Shown one piece after another: positions 18,388 to 28,114 of a stretch of DNA of 64,000 nt (within the stretch, counting starts at the first letter, position 1; each line of letters begins with the position of its first letter). The stretch lies in contig CAXXTW010000002.1 in NCBI GenBank assembly GCA_963678255.2, forward strand, positions 1,054,001 to 1,118,000. Reading direction: 5' to 3'. Origin of the DNA: G963678255 sp963678255. GTDB lineage: Bacteria; Cloacimonadota; Cloacimonadia; Cloacimonadales; WRIO01. A model generated the notes under the pieces. It was not told where the DNA came from. It did no database searches and worked only from the letters and a program-made list of their open reading frames with translations. The position numbers and the translations under genes are program-made.

Positions 18388-19146
18388 ATGAAAAAATCAA
18401 ATTGTATGGAAAATAGAATAAAAGTAGAAAATTTAGTAAAGTATTACGGCAAAAGAAAAGTCGTAAATGAGATTAATTTTGAATTGAAGCAGGGTGAGAT
18501 AGTAGGGATTTTAGGGCCTAATGGAGCAGGAAAGTCAACGACTTTTTATATGATATTAGGTTTAACAAAGCCAAACTCAGGCTCTGTTTATTTCAATGAC
18601 ATTAATATCACGCGTAAACCCATGTTTAAAAGATGTCAGCTAGGAATGGCGTATTTAGCTCAACAGCCATCGATTTTTCACAAATTGACGGTTGAAGAGA
18701 ATATTCTAGCAATCCTTGAGACCATGAAGTATAGTTCAAAAGAGCGAAAAGACAAGTTAGAAGAATATCTTGCAGAGTTAAATTTAACTCCATTGGCAAA
18801 GCAAAAAGCATACACCTTGTCTGGTGGAGAACGCCGAAAGCTTGAGATAACCCGATCATTGGTTACCAATCCATCATTTCTTTTGATGGATGAGCCTTTT
18901 GCGGGAGTAGATCCATTAGCAGTAGGAGAAATTCAGGACATCATTCGAAAATTGAAAGATGAAAAGAATATGGGGATATTAATAACAGATCATAATGTTT
19001 TAGACACATTAACAATCACTCATAGAGCTTACGTAATCTTTCAAGGAAGAATTTTAATATCAGGAACATCAAAAGAATTAATTAATGATCCTGAAGCAAG
19101 AAAAATGTATCTTGGTGACAGATTTCTTAATCCGGTATTTGAGTAA
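18388..19146 (+). CDS. lptB: LPS export ABC transporter ATP-binding protein LptB
   Basis: 252 residues. Walker A GPNGAGKST (43-51), signature LSGGERRK, Walker B FLLMDEPFAGVDP and the H-loop ILITDHNV are all present. LAQQPSIFHKLTVEENI and the FAGVDP motif are typical of LptB, the cytoplasmic ATPase that drives lipopolysaccharide from the inner to the outer membrane with LptFGC. Placement directly before rpoN is the conserved order in diderm bacteria. The start at 18388 could be replaced by Met7. Confidence 0.9.
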   Translation: MKKSNCMENRIKVENLVKYYGKRKVVNEINFELKQGEIVGILGPNGAGKSTTFYMILGLTKPNSGSVYFNDINITRKPMFKRCQLGMAYLAQQPSIFHKLTVEENILAILETMKYSSKERKDKLEEYLAELNLTPLAKQKAYTLSGGERRKLEITRSLVTNPSFLLMDEPFAGVDPLAVGEIQDIIRKLKDEKNMGILITDHNVLDTLTITHRAYVIFQGRILISGTSKELINDPEARKMYLGDRFLNPVFE

Positions 19147-19149
19147 TTT

Positions 19150-20586
19150 ATGAATAAAATGCAACAAATCCTTTCCTATAAGCAAATACAAGAATTATCA
19201 TTAAAACCTCAAATGATTCAATCGTTAAAGATGCTTGCTTTACCAATGATGGAACTGGAGATGGAGTTAAAGCAGGAGATCGTTACCAATCCCATGTTGG
19301 AAATGGTTGAGGATTATGAAGAAGATAGTTATAAAAACGAAACGGATGATGTTGAAATAGTCGATGCAGATGCAGAAGTAAAAGAGACATTAGAAGAAGT
19401 CAAAGAATTAAGTGAAATCTTAGACACTTGGAATGAATATCATGATGATAGAGAATATTCAGGAAAATCATTAGATGAAGAAGACAGTAATTATGATAAT
19501 TTTATTCGAGTTGAGGAAAATTTAAAACAGGAATTCATTGATGAAGTAGAAAAGTATCCATTATCAGAACATGAATTTTCATTTGCCTTTGAATTGATAG
19601 AATTAGCCAATGCTTATGGTTTTTTACCATCAGAGTTTGATTTATATGCTCTAGGCAGAGAATATGAATTAACAGAGGAAAGAACCGATGAAATTCACAA
19701 GTTGATTTTACGTACTACGCCGAGAGGCATTACAGCAAGAAATATAGAAGAATGTCTTTTATCCCAGTTAGAAGAATATGAGTTGGATGACACGATCTTA
19801 GTTGGAATAATTAGACATAATTTTTTTGAATTAATCCATCGCAAATATGCAATTATTGCAGAGATTTATGATCTTAATGAGAATGAAGTTTTTGCATACA
19901 GGGAGAGAATCTCTTCTTTGGATCCAAAACCAGGCATGAGATTGAACTCTTCTCAGGCTAATTACATTATTCCTGACATAATAGTAAGAAAAATAGATGA
20001 TGATTATGAGATCATCATTAATGATTTTTACATTCCAAAAATAGTATTAAACCGACGATATAAAAGTATGCTTCATGAGTCAGTGAATGATAAAGAAACG
20101 GTAAAGTATATTCGATCAAAAGTGAATTCAGCAAAGTTTTTAATTAAGTCTATATTCATGAGAAATCGGACATTAGAAAGGGTTATGAAATCAATCATTT
20201 CTCATCAAAAGAATTTCTTTTTTAATGATTCCGGGATGCTTGATCCCTTAACATACTCAGTAATAGCGAACGATTTAAGTGTAAATGAATCAACTATTTC
20301 CAGAGTGGTCAAGCAAAAGTATGCAGACACACCTTTTGGAATCATGTGTTTGAAGGATTTTTTCTGTTCTGCGGCAGGTAAAGACAAGAATTATGAATCT
20401 GTAAGTCGTCAGAATGTACAAATACAAATAGAAGAATTGGTTGTTAAAGAAGATAAAAACAACCCATTGAGTGATCAAGAGATTGTAGCAATATTAAAGG
20501 AAAGAGGAATATCAGTTTCCAGACGAGTTATTGCAAAATATCGAGAAGAAATGAAAATACCCAATAGCCGATTGAGGAGAGCGTAA
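19150..20586 (+). CDS. rpoN: RNA polymerase sigma-54 factor
   Basis: 478 residues, normal length. Residues 1-50 form the activator-interacting region (LSLKPQMIQSLKMLALPMMELE). An acidic linker (about 55-130) follows, then the core-binding domain, then the HTH region (LSVNESTISRVVKQKYADTPFGI). The RpoN box VSRRVIAKYREEM near the C-terminus contacts the -24 element. It starts 3 bp after lptB and its stop overlaps the lpdA start (TAATG). The protein serves promoters that need an AAA+ activator; none is coded in this window. Confidence 0.95.
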   Translation: MNKMQQILSYKQIQELSLKPQMIQSLKMLALPMMELEMELKQEIVTNPMLEMVEDYEEDSYKNETDDVEIVDADAEVKETLEEVKELSEILDTWNEYHDDREYSGKSLDEEDSNYDNFIRVEENLKQEFIDEVEKYPLSEHEFSFAFELIELANAYGFLPSEFDLYALGREYELTEERTDEIHKLILRTTPRGITARNIEECLLSQLEEYELDDTILVGIIRHNFFELIHRKYAIIAEIYDLNENEVFAYRERISSLDPKPGMRLNSSQANYIIPDIIVRKIDDDYEIIINDFYIPKIVLNRRYKSMLHESVNDKETVKYIRSKVNSAKFLIKSIFMRNRTLERVMKSIISHQKNFFFNDSGMLDPLTYSVIANDLSVNESTISRVVKQKYADTPFGIMCLKDFFCSAAGKDKNYESVSRQNVQIQIEELVVKEDKNNPLSDQEIVAILKERGISVSRRVIAKYREEMKIPNSRLRRA

Positions 20587-21986
20587 TGGAACATTATCAA
20601 GTGGCAGTTATTGGTGGCGGACCAGGAGGATATGAGGCATCTATTCGGTTAAACCAATATCAGATAAAAACAATATGTTTTGAAAAGTCAAGATTAGGCG
20701 GAGTCTGTCTTAATGTAGGTTGTATTCCAACAAAAGCTTTAGTAAAGGTTGCAGAAACCTATCATGAAATGAACAATCACGAAGAATTTGGAATCAATTT
20801 AGAGAATCTTAAATTGGATTTTAATAAAGTTTATCAGAGAAAGTCAGCAGTTGTAGAAAAACTAGTATCAGGAATAGAATATATATTTAAAAAACGGTCA
20901 ATACCAGTCGTTAATAAAACAGTGAATAAGATAAAAAAAGAAAGCAATGTTTATTCAATATATTGTGAAAATGAAGTTGTGTGTACGGCAGACTATATCA
21001 TATTAGCTACAGGATCAGAACCCAAAGAGTTACCATTTTTGCCTTTTGATGGAGCAAAGATTTTATCCTCCAATCATATTTTGACATTAACAGAGCAACC
21101 AAAATCCTTAGCTGTAATTGGTGGAGGAGTTATTGGATGTGAGTTTGCATCTATTTTTTCGCAATTTGGAACTCATGTGGAGATAATCGAATTTTTACCA
21201 GATTTAGTTGCGAATGAAGATGAAGAAATATCAAAAAGACTTTCCTTAGGATTAAAGAAAACAGGAATCAAAATCCACACAAAAACAGGAGTTAAAGAAG
21301 GAATTATTAATGAAGAAGGTGTAGAATTGACACTTTCTAATGATAAAAAAATAGTAGTAGATAAGGTATTAGTGAGTGTAGGCAGAAGACCTGTCTGTGA
21401 TATAGAATTTGATTCCTTTATTATAGATAAAGAAAAAGATTTTGTTCTAATTGATGAGAACTGTGAAACCAATGAGAAGAATGTTTTTTGTATTGGTGAT
21501 GTAACAGGTAAGCTTCAATTAGCTCATACAGCCAGTAAGCAAGGGCTACGTGTAGCAGAAATAATTAAGAATAAAATCAATCAAACGAATCATGAACAAG
21601 AAGAGTTGGATTATATCAATATTCCTCGATGTACCTTTACGAATCCAGAAATAGGATCTTGTGGATATACAGAAAAACAAGCCAAAGAGAAGTTTGGAGA
21701 AATCTTAATTGGGAAATTCCCATTTGCAGCGAATGGGAAATCATTAGGCATGGGTAATCAATTTGGATTTGTAAAAACAATAGCAGAAGCAAAAGATGGA
21801 ACGATAATCGGAATGCATATAATAGGGCCTCAGGCAACAGAATTAATAGCTCAAGGGTCAATTTTAATAAACACAAAAGCCACAGCAAATATCATTGAGA
21901 GCGTCATTTTTGCTCATCCAACCTTATCAGAATGCATCATGGAATCAATAGAAGATTTGCACAAAATGGCAATACATATTGTATAG
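20586..21986 (+). CDS. lpdA: Dihydrolipoyl dehydrogenase
   Basis: 466 residues. FAD-binding GGGPGGYEA at the N-terminus, redox-active disulfide GGVCLNVGCIPTKAL (C41 and C46), NAD-binding GGGVIGCEFASIF, second FAD motif CIGDVTGKLQLAHTA, and C-terminal HAHPTLSE-equivalent FAHPTLSECIME with the catalytic His. The E3 enzyme regenerates oxidised lipoamide for 2-oxoacid dehydrogenases or the glycine cleavage system. The partner E1, E2 or Gcv genes are not nearby. GGAGAG before the ATG. Confidence 0.93.
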   Translation: MEHYQVAVIGGGPGGYEASIRLNQYQIKTICFEKSRLGGVCLNVGCIPTKALVKVAETYHEMNNHEEFGINLENLKLDFNKVYQRKSAVVEKLVSGIEYIFKKRSIPVVNKTVNKIKKESNVYSIYCENEVVCTADYIILATGSEPKELPFLPFDGAKILSSNHILTLTEQPKSLAVIGGGVIGCEFASIFSQFGTHVEIIEFLPDLVANEDEEISKRLSLGLKKTGIKIHTKTGVKEGIINEEGVELTLSNDKKIVVDKVLVSVGRRPVCDIEFDSFIIDKEKDFVLIDENCETNEKNVFCIGDVTGKLQLAHTASKQGLRVAEIIKNKINQTNHEQEELDYINIPRCTFTNPEIGSCGYTEKQAKEKFGEILIGKFPFAANGKSLGMGNQFGFVKTIAEAKDGTIIGMHIIGPQATELIAQGSILINTKATANIIESVIFAHPTLSECIMESIEDLHKMAIHIV

Positions 21987-22035
21987 AATAAAAATTCAAT
22001 AACGGGTCATTTGATCCGAAAGAAAGGGGAATGCT

Positions 22036-22569
22036 ATGCAGATTACAATTACTGCTCGCCATTTCGAATTGACCAAAGCAATTCGAGATCATGTTGAAAA
22101 TGCTTGTGAAAAACTTACACGATATTTTGATCACATTATTAACATTCACATAACATTAAGTCTGGAAAACAGCAGAAATCTTATTGATATGTCCCTTCAT
22201 GCTTCAAAATTCAATCTTCAGAGTCAAGCTGAAGCCATGGACATGTATATGGCGATTGATGAAGCAATAGACAACATGGAAGCACAAATCAAGAAGTTAA
22301 AAGATCGCGTTACGGATCATCAAAAACGTCGTATGAAGGAAGAGCCTTCATTTTTTTATGCAAATTTATATGAAAAGAATCATGAAGAGAAAACGAGACG
22401 AGTCATTAAGACAAAGCGAATAGTAGCCGAAGCGATGACAGTTTCTGACGCCATTGATAAATTTACAGACATTGAAGAGAACTATTATATTTTCAAAAAT
22501 ATTGAAACAGACAGGATCAATGTTTTAGTAAAAAAAGATAATGACTACTTTAAATTGCTTGAACCATAA
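22036..22569 (+). CDS. hpf: Ribosome hibernation promoting factor, long form
   Basis: 177 residues. The N-terminal domain (MQITITARHFELTKAIRDHVE, LIDMSLHASKFNLQSQAEAMDMYMAIDEAIDNMEAQI) is the RaiA/HPF ribosome-binding fold. The C-terminal domain (KRIVAEAMTVSDAIDKFTDIEENYYIFKNIETDRINVLVKK) is the dimerisation domain of long HPF, which pairs 70S ribosomes into 100S dimers in slow growth. Gene order rpoN-(lpdA)-hpf-hprK is a variant of the common rpoN-hpf-ptsN/hprK arrangement. AAAGGGG precedes the ATG. Confidence 0.93.
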   Translation: MQITITARHFELTKAIRDHVENACEKLTRYFDHIINIHITLSLENSRNLIDMSLHASKFNLQSQAEAMDMYMAIDEAIDNMEAQIKKLKDRVTDHQKRRMKEEPSFFYANLYEKNHEEKTRRVIKTKRIVAEAMTVSDAIDKFTDIEENYYIFKNIETDRINVLVKKDNDYFKLLEP

Positions 22570-22577
22570 ACCAAATA

Positions 22578-22608
22578 CAGGGCAGTACTAAACTGCCCTG
22601 CTTTCTTT
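22578..22608 (+). terminator. Hairpin terminator/attenuator between hpf and hprK
   Basis: Perfect 9-bp stem CAGGGCAGT / ACTGCCCTG with loop ACTAA, followed by CTTTCTTT. The T-run is interrupted, so partial termination that sets the hpf-to-pts ratio is more likely than a full stop. Confidence 0.65.
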
Positions 22609-22627
22609 AAGAGAAAATGAGAATACA

Positions 22628-23581
22628 ATGAAAGAATTAAGTGTAAAAGACTTTTTCGATCTAACCAAAAAAGATTATGTACTATCCTTGATTACTGATC
22701 CATCTACGATGGAAAAAAAGATAACAGAACCCCATATTCACAGACCAGGACTTGCTTTAAGCGGTTATTTTGAAAGATTCCCCTATCAACGAGTTCAACT
22801 ACTTGGTGAGACGGAAATTAGCTATTTACAAACATTAAAGGATGATATGTTGTATGAACGTTTAAAGGATATTATGACGTACAACATACCATGTTTTGTA
22901 GTGAGTAAAGGGTTATCAATCCCAAGCCAGATGGAATTTATTGCCAATGAATTAAATATTGCCATATTTGTTAGCAGAATTTCAACCATAAAACTCTTTT
23001 CTCATCTCAGCAAATTTTTAAGAGATTATTTTGCACAGGAACAGTCAATTCATGCAACTTTAGTAGAAGTATTTGGTGTAGGAATATTGTTAACAGGGAA
23101 AAGTGGTATTGGGAAAAGTGAATGTGCACTTGAGTTAATAGAAAGAGGACATCGGTTAATATGTGATGATTTGGTAAAGATATCTCTTCGGGAAGAGAAT
23201 ATCATGGGTTTTGCGGCTAAGAACCTAGGACATTTTATGGAAATTCGTGGAGTGGGCATAATTGATGTGGAAAGAATGTTTGGTATTGAAGCGGTGAGAA
23301 AAGAAGCAAGAGTCAATATTCAGGTAGAATTGATGCCTTGGCATGAAAATATGGATTATGAAAGAATTGGATTAACAAACAATTTTGCAGAGATCTTAGG
23401 TGTTAATATACCCATAACATACCTTCCAGTATCTCCTGGGAAAAACGTATCAGTAATCATAGAAGTAATTTCTATGAATTACATATTAAAAACCTATGGG
23501 TATGATGCTGCAGAAACCTATAATAGAAAATTAAATGAAGAGATACAGAAGAAATCAAGACTTCGAAAAATCAATTTGTGA
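22628..23581 (+). CDS. hprK: HPr kinase/phosphorylase
   Basis: 317 residues. Walker A GKSGIGKS at 157-164, the downstream acidic LICDDLVKI, and the HprK signature EIRGVGIIDVERMFG are visible. The N-terminal DRTGG-like domain precedes them. The enzyme phosphorylates HPr on Ser46 using ATP or pyrophosphate, and removes the phosphate. HPr itself is encoded 25 bp downstream, and that protein has Ser46. Confidence 0.95.
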   Translation: MKELSVKDFFDLTKKDYVLSLITDPSTMEKKITEPHIHRPGLALSGYFERFPYQRVQLLGETEISYLQTLKDDMLYERLKDIMTYNIPCFVVSKGLSIPSQMEFIANELNIAIFVSRISTIKLFSHLSKFLRDYFAQEQSIHATLVEVFGVGILLTGKSGIGKSECALELIERGHRLICDDLVKISLREENIMGFAAKNLGHFMEIRGVGIIDVERMFGIEAVRKEARVNIQVELMPWHENMDYERIGLTNNFAEILGVNIPITYLPVSPGKNVSVIIEVISMNYILKTYGYDAAETYNRKLNEEIQKKSRLRKINL

Positions 23582-23605
23582 TTAAGGTCAAAGGAAAAAG
23601 ATGAA

Positions 23606-23872
23606 ATGATAAGTAAGAAAATCCAGATTCAGAACCGATTAGGACTTCATGCTCGTCCATCTGCTCTATTAGTAAAACTTGCTAATAAATTCAGATCTGA
23701 GTTCCATATCAGCAAAGATGATATGGTAATCAATGGTAAAAGCATAATGGGAGTCATGATGCTTGCGGCAGAGTACAAATCTGAAATAGAGATTTTAGCA
23801 GATGGAGTTGATGAAGAATACTTAATGGAAGAGCTTATCAATCTGTTTGAAAGTAAGTTTGGAGAAGATTAA
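23606..23872 (+). CDS. ptsH: Phosphocarrier protein HPr
   Basis: 88 residues. GLHARPSA places the phospho-His at exactly position 15, and NGKSIMGVMML places the HprK target at Ser46. Both regulatory sites of classical HPr are therefore intact. AAGGAAAAAG precedes the ATG. The stop codon overlaps the ptsI start by one base. Confidence 0.95.
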   Translation: MISKKIQIQNRLGLHARPSALLVKLANKFRSEFHISKDDMVINGKSIMGVMMLAAEYKSEIEILADGVDEEYLMEELINLFESKFGED

Positions 23873-25614
23873 TGCAGAAATTGGAAGGTGTCTCTGTTTC
23901 AACAGGAATAGCAATTGGAACTGCAGTAATTTTAAAAGAAAAGAAATATGATTTTGAACAGAGAAAAATTAACGATTTAGAAATTCCGGAAGAAATAGAA
24001 CGTTATCGATCAGCAGTAGAATTTTTATGTCAGGAGATTGACTATAACATTGAGAAAATTATCAGTGTAGAAGAAGATAAACATATCATAGAAGCACATA
24101 AATTAATACTTTCAGATCCAGAAATAGAGATACAAGTTAAAGATCTTATTTGTAAACAAAAGCATAATTTGGAATATGCAGTCCATCTAGTCTATAATCA
24201 GACTATAAGCTTTTTTGAGAAACTAGAAAATGAAATGATGGCAGAACGTAGTTCAGATTATAAAGATGTTTATCATAAATTAATCAATTATTTAACAAAA
24301 CGTGATTCTTCAATAATATCGAAGTTAAAAGAAGGACAGATTATTGTTTCTGAAGATATATCTCCCTCTATGATTTCTAAGCTAGTTGAAATCGGAATAA
24401 AAGGGATAGTACTTCAGAAAGGAGCGCGGACCTCTCATTCTGTAATCATTGCCAGAGCAATGAATTTACCAATAATAACAGGGATCTATCATTTACATAA
24501 AATTCATGATGATGATCGATTAATCCTTGATGCAGGAATGGGACTGGTAATCGTTAGTCCAAATCAAGAAGAAGAAGAATTCTACATAAAATTAAAAAGT
24601 AAGCATGAAGAAGAAAATCATTTTTTAAATAAAATAATTTCATTTGAGTGTCTTTCAGCAGATAGCAGAAAGATACATTTAATGGCAAATATAGAGTTAC
24701 CAATTGAGATAGATCAGGTGAGAAATTTGCATGCAGATGGAATTGGATTGTTTCGCACAGAATTTTTCTATATCAATCGATCTGTATTACCTTCAGAAGA
24801 AGAACAGTTTAATGTCTATAAATTAATTGGTGAAAAGATGAAGTCAAAACCAGTGATCATTAGAACAATTGATGTTGGAGGAGACAAAATGGCCAATTGG
24901 TACCCAAATTTTAAGGAGGATAATCCTTATTTGGGATGTAGAGGAATCCGATTTTCATTAAAGTATCCTAATGTTTTTAAGACACAGATTAAAGCGATAC
25001 TGAGAGCATCTCATTTTGGGAATATTCAGATAATGTTTCCCTTAATATCTTCATTAGAAGAGTTTATGGATGCAAAGAACTATGTTTATGAATGTATGAG
25101 AGATCTTCAAAAAAATGATATCTTATTTAATAATGAGATAAAGATTGGCACAATGATTGAGATCCCTTCAGCAGCCTTGTTATCAGATAGTTTAGCTAAG
25201 AAGTGTGATTTTTTTAGTATAGGGACAAATGATTTACTTCAATATACATTAGCTGTTGATCGCAACAATGAAAACGTTCATCAGTATTACAATCCATTCA
25301 ATCCAGCATTTATCTATTTAATTATGAAAACAGTTGAATCAGCTAAAAAGAATAACATCCCAGTAGCAGTTTGTGGGGAACTTGCAGGAGATGAGAAATT
25401 TATAGCATTTTTACTAGCTTTAGGAATTGAAGAATTAAGTGTTAGTATTTATAATATTTTAAAGATTAAACAAAGCATTCGTTCGATAAACATATCTTTT
25501 ATAGAACAGATGGTTTCAAGTGTGTGTGAACTAACCGAAACGAAGAAAATGGAAGATTTTTTGGAAAAACTGGATCAAATGTCAAGGAATCCAGAAAATA
25601 TTCTTAATGTTTAA
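23872..25614 (+). CDS. ptsI: Phosphoenolpyruvate-protein phosphotransferase (enzyme I)
   Basis: 580 residues, full length. The phospho-histidine lies in GARTSHSVIIARAMNLP at His189, the same number as in E. coli. The PEP-binding domain follows with GIGLFRTEFFY, IRTIDVGGDKM, GCRGIRFSL, IGTMIEIPSA, SIGTNDLLQYTLAVDR and PVAVCGELAGD. It transfers phosphate from PEP to HPr in the cytoplasm. No sugar-specific EIIA/B/C gene is present in the window. Confidence 0.96.
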   Translation: MQKLEGVSVSTGIAIGTAVILKEKKYDFEQRKINDLEIPEEIERYRSAVEFLCQEIDYNIEKIISVEEDKHIIEAHKLILSDPEIEIQVKDLICKQKHNLEYAVHLVYNQTISFFEKLENEMMAERSSDYKDVYHKLINYLTKRDSSIISKLKEGQIIVSEDISPSMISKLVEIGIKGIVLQKGARTSHSVIIARAMNLPIITGIYHLHKIHDDDRLILDAGMGLVIVSPNQEEEEFYIKLKSKHEEENHFLNKIISFECLSADSRKIHLMANIELPIEIDQVRNLHADGIGLFRTEFFYINRSVLPSEEEQFNVYKLIGEKMKSKPVIIRTIDVGGDKMANWYPNFKEDNPYLGCRGIRFSLKYPNVFKTQIKAILRASHFGNIQIMFPLISSLEEFMDAKNYVYECMRDLQKNDILFNNEIKIGTMIEIPSAALLSDSLAKKCDFFSIGTNDLLQYTLAVDRNNENVHQYYNPFNPAFIYLIMKTVESAKKNNIPVAVCGELAGDEKFIAFLLALGIEELSVSIYNILKIKQSIRSINISFIEQMVSSVCELTETKKMEDFLEKLDQMSRNPENILNV

Positions 25615-25635
25615 AATTTTGGGGGGAGGGGAATT

Positions 25636-27003
25636 ATGTCAATAAAATTTGATTACACGAATTTAATGTTATCCAATATGATTGAATGTGGGATTACAGA
25701 AGCGCAATTAGAAAACAATTCTCAATTATGTTTAAAAGCCTTTGAGAGGTTTCAAAAAGAAAGAAAAGAAGATATATTAGGGTTTTATGATTTACCTGAT
25801 CAATCAGTAGATCATATATTGAACTACATTGAAAAAGTAAAAGACAAATATGACCATCTAGTTGTTTTAGGAATTGGTGGTTCAGCTTTGGGCAACAAAG
25901 CATTATATACAGCTTTTAAGGTAGAAAAAGAATTAAAAAAACAAATACATGTTATGGATAATGTAGATCCAGATATGATCTATGATATACTTAATCAAAT
26001 AGATATAAATAAAACACTCTTTAATGTAATAACGAAATCAGGAACAACAGCAGAGACAATGGCAACATTTTTAATCATTTTGGATATCTTGAAACAGAGA
26101 TGTCCAAACACATTAAAAGAACAATTAATAATCACAACTGACAAAGAAAAGGGATTTTTAAGAAAGTTGATAAGAGAAGAAGGATATCAGGATTTTATAG
26201 TACCTGATAATGTTGGAGGACGTTTTACTATTTTGACAGATGTAGGATTAGTTTCTTCAGCTTTTGCTGGAATAAACATAAAGGGATTATTAGCCGGTGC
26301 CAAAGAAATGAGAACTCTTTGTGATTTAGAATGTGTTTGGCAAAATCCTGCATATTTAAACAGTTTAATTCATTATTTATACATGAAGCAGGGGAAGAAC
26401 ATATCTGTGATGTTACCATACTCAAATTCACTTTATGATTTTGCTGATTGGTATAGACAATTATGGGCAGAAAGTTTAGGGAAGAGATATGATATCAATG
26501 GAAATCTGGTTGAAGTTGGACAAACACCGGTAAAGGCTTTAGGGACAACAGATCAACATTCACAAATCCAATTGTATGCAGAAGGGCCAAACGATAAAGT
26601 CATTACCTTTATTACGATAGAAAAATTTGCACATGATTATATAATCCCAAATTTATATCCTGAAAGAGGAGAGATAAATTATTTGGGAGACAAGAAATTG
26701 TCAGAATTACTCTTAGCCGAAAGACTAGGAACTGAGATTGCATTAACAAAGGCAGGAAGACCTAATTGTAATATAATAGTACCTGAAATCAGTGAAGAAA
26801 ACCTTGGAGCTTTTATCTTTTTGTATGAGATGCAAACTTTGATAACCGGATATTTACTTGATATTAATCCTTTGGATCAACCGGGAGTAGAAGCAGGAAA
26901 AATTGCAACTTATGCCAGAATGGGGAAAAAAGGTTTTGAAAAAGAAGCTGATGAAATTAAAGCTTATATTGAGAACAAAAAACAGTTAGGGAGGAAACTC
27001 TAA
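25636..27003 (+). CDS. pgi: Glucose-6-phosphate isomerase
   Basis: 455 residues, the shorter bacterial type. GIGGSALGNKALYTAF and TKSGTTAETMATF form the two halves of the SIS sugar-phosphate site, and GGRFTILTDVGL, GTTDQHSQIQL and the catalytic Glu/His/Lys regions are present. It interconverts glucose-6-phosphate and fructose-6-phosphate. Strong GGGGGGAGGGG ribosome site. The stop overlaps the next isomerase by one base (TAATG). Confidence 0.94.
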   Translation: MSIKFDYTNLMLSNMIECGITEAQLENNSQLCLKAFERFQKERKEDILGFYDLPDQSVDHILNYIEKVKDKYDHLVVLGIGGSALGNKALYTAFKVEKELKKQIHVMDNVDPDMIYDILNQIDINKTLFNVITKSGTTAETMATFLIILDILKQRCPNTLKEQLIITTDKEKGFLRKLIREEGYQDFIVPDNVGGRFTILTDVGLVSSAFAGINIKGLLAGAKEMRTLCDLECVWQNPAYLNSLIHYLYMKQGKNISVMLPYSNSLYDFADWYRQLWAESLGKRYDINGNLVEVGQTPVKALGTTDQHSQIQLYAEGPNDKVITFITIEKFAHDYIIPNLYPERGEINYLGDKKLSELLLAERLGTEIALTKAGRPNCNIIVPEISEENLGAFIFLYEMQTLITGYLLDINPLDQPGVEAGKIATYARMGKKGFEKEADEIKAYIENKKQLGRKL

Positions 27004-28052
27004 TGCCATTAAACTCACAAGAAAAATACAATAAACTTGATACAGAAGATATGTATCATAAAATTATTCATATGCCAGAGCACATATTAAATGCATATTT
27101 TAAATCGAGTATTTTTATTCCATCAAATTTTTCGAAATTAGATTTGCAGAGAATAAACAAAGTTGTAATTTGTGGAATGGGTGGATCCGCCATAGCAGGA
27201 GATATCTTTTCAGCAATTTATTCAGATCAAATAACAATACAAATTGTCAAAGATTATAGATTACCCAAAATCGATGAAAATACATTTGTAATTGGTTGTA
27301 GTTATTCAGGGCAAACTGAAGAAACATTGTCCTGTATTGAATCAGCTCTCAATAAGACAAAATTTATAGCAGGCATATCAACAGGTGGAAAGCTAGAAGC
27401 AATATTAAAAGATCAATATTATTATATTAATATTCCTTTAGGGTATCCCCCACGCTCAGCTATAGCATTTTTATTCTTTTCATTGATTAAGATAGCAGAA
27501 AATTTTAAGATTATATCAAGTCAAAAAGTAATTATAGAAAAGATTGCTGCTAATCTAATGATAAAAGCAGGAGCAATAGCCAGATCAATACCAACAGTAA
27601 TGAATTTTGCTAAGAGTAATGCAGAAGCAATCCACAATAAAATCCCCATTATATACTCAGTAAATCCCCAGTTAGCACCTGTAGCATATCGATGGAAATG
27701 TCAGATAAATGAAAATTCAAAGTACCCATGTTTTTATCATACTTTCCCAGAAATGAATCATAATGAAATTGAAGGATGGGAATCAAAAGAACATAATGAG
27801 AAATTTATACCGATATTTCTTAGATTCTTTGAAGATATACCAGCATATGAAAAGAGACTTAGCGTATTTAAGCAAATATTAAATAAAGAGAATATTGAAT
27901 ATCTAGAATTTTATGGAGATGGAGAGAGCTTGCTTTCCAGAATATTTTCGTTAATTTATTTAGGAGATATGATCAGTTATTATTTAGCAATATTAACAGA
28001 GACAAACCCTACGACGATCAATCATATTTCATTTTTGAAGGATAATCTTTGA
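27003..28052 (+). CDS. Bifunctional phosphoglucose/phosphomannose isomerase-like SIS protein
   Basis: 349 residues. VVICGMGGSAIAGDIFSAI and VIGCSYSGQTEETLSC are the SIS sugar-phosphate motifs. The C-terminal half (AIHNKIPIIYS, PEMNHNEIEGW, with the Glu and His of the catalytic site) matches the archaeal-type PGI/PMI family. It could supply mannose-6-phosphate for the glycans made by the operon at 46379. It is translationally coupled to pgi, so the cell would carry two isomerases acting on glucose-6-phosphate from one transcript. Confidence 0.85.
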   Translation: MPLNSQEKYNKLDTEDMYHKIIHMPEHILNAYFKSSIFIPSNFSKLDLQRINKVVICGMGGSAIAGDIFSAIYSDQITIQIVKDYRLPKIDENTFVIGCSYSGQTEETLSCIESALNKTKFIAGISTGGKLEAILKDQYYYINIPLGYPPRSAIAFLFFSLIKIAENFKIISSQKVIIEKIAANLMIKAGAIARSIPTVMNFAKSNAEAIHNKIPIIYSVNPQLAPVAYRWKCQINENSKYPCFYHTFPEMNHNEIEGWESKEHNEKFIPIFLRFFEDIPAYEKRLSVFKQILNKENIEYLEFYGDGESLLSRIFSLIYLGDMISYYLAILTETNPTTINHISFLKDNL

Positions 28053-28114
28053 AATTAATTGACATAAAACTCAGAAAAAATTAATTAAAACAGAATAAAT
28101 AAATGGGAGGATCA

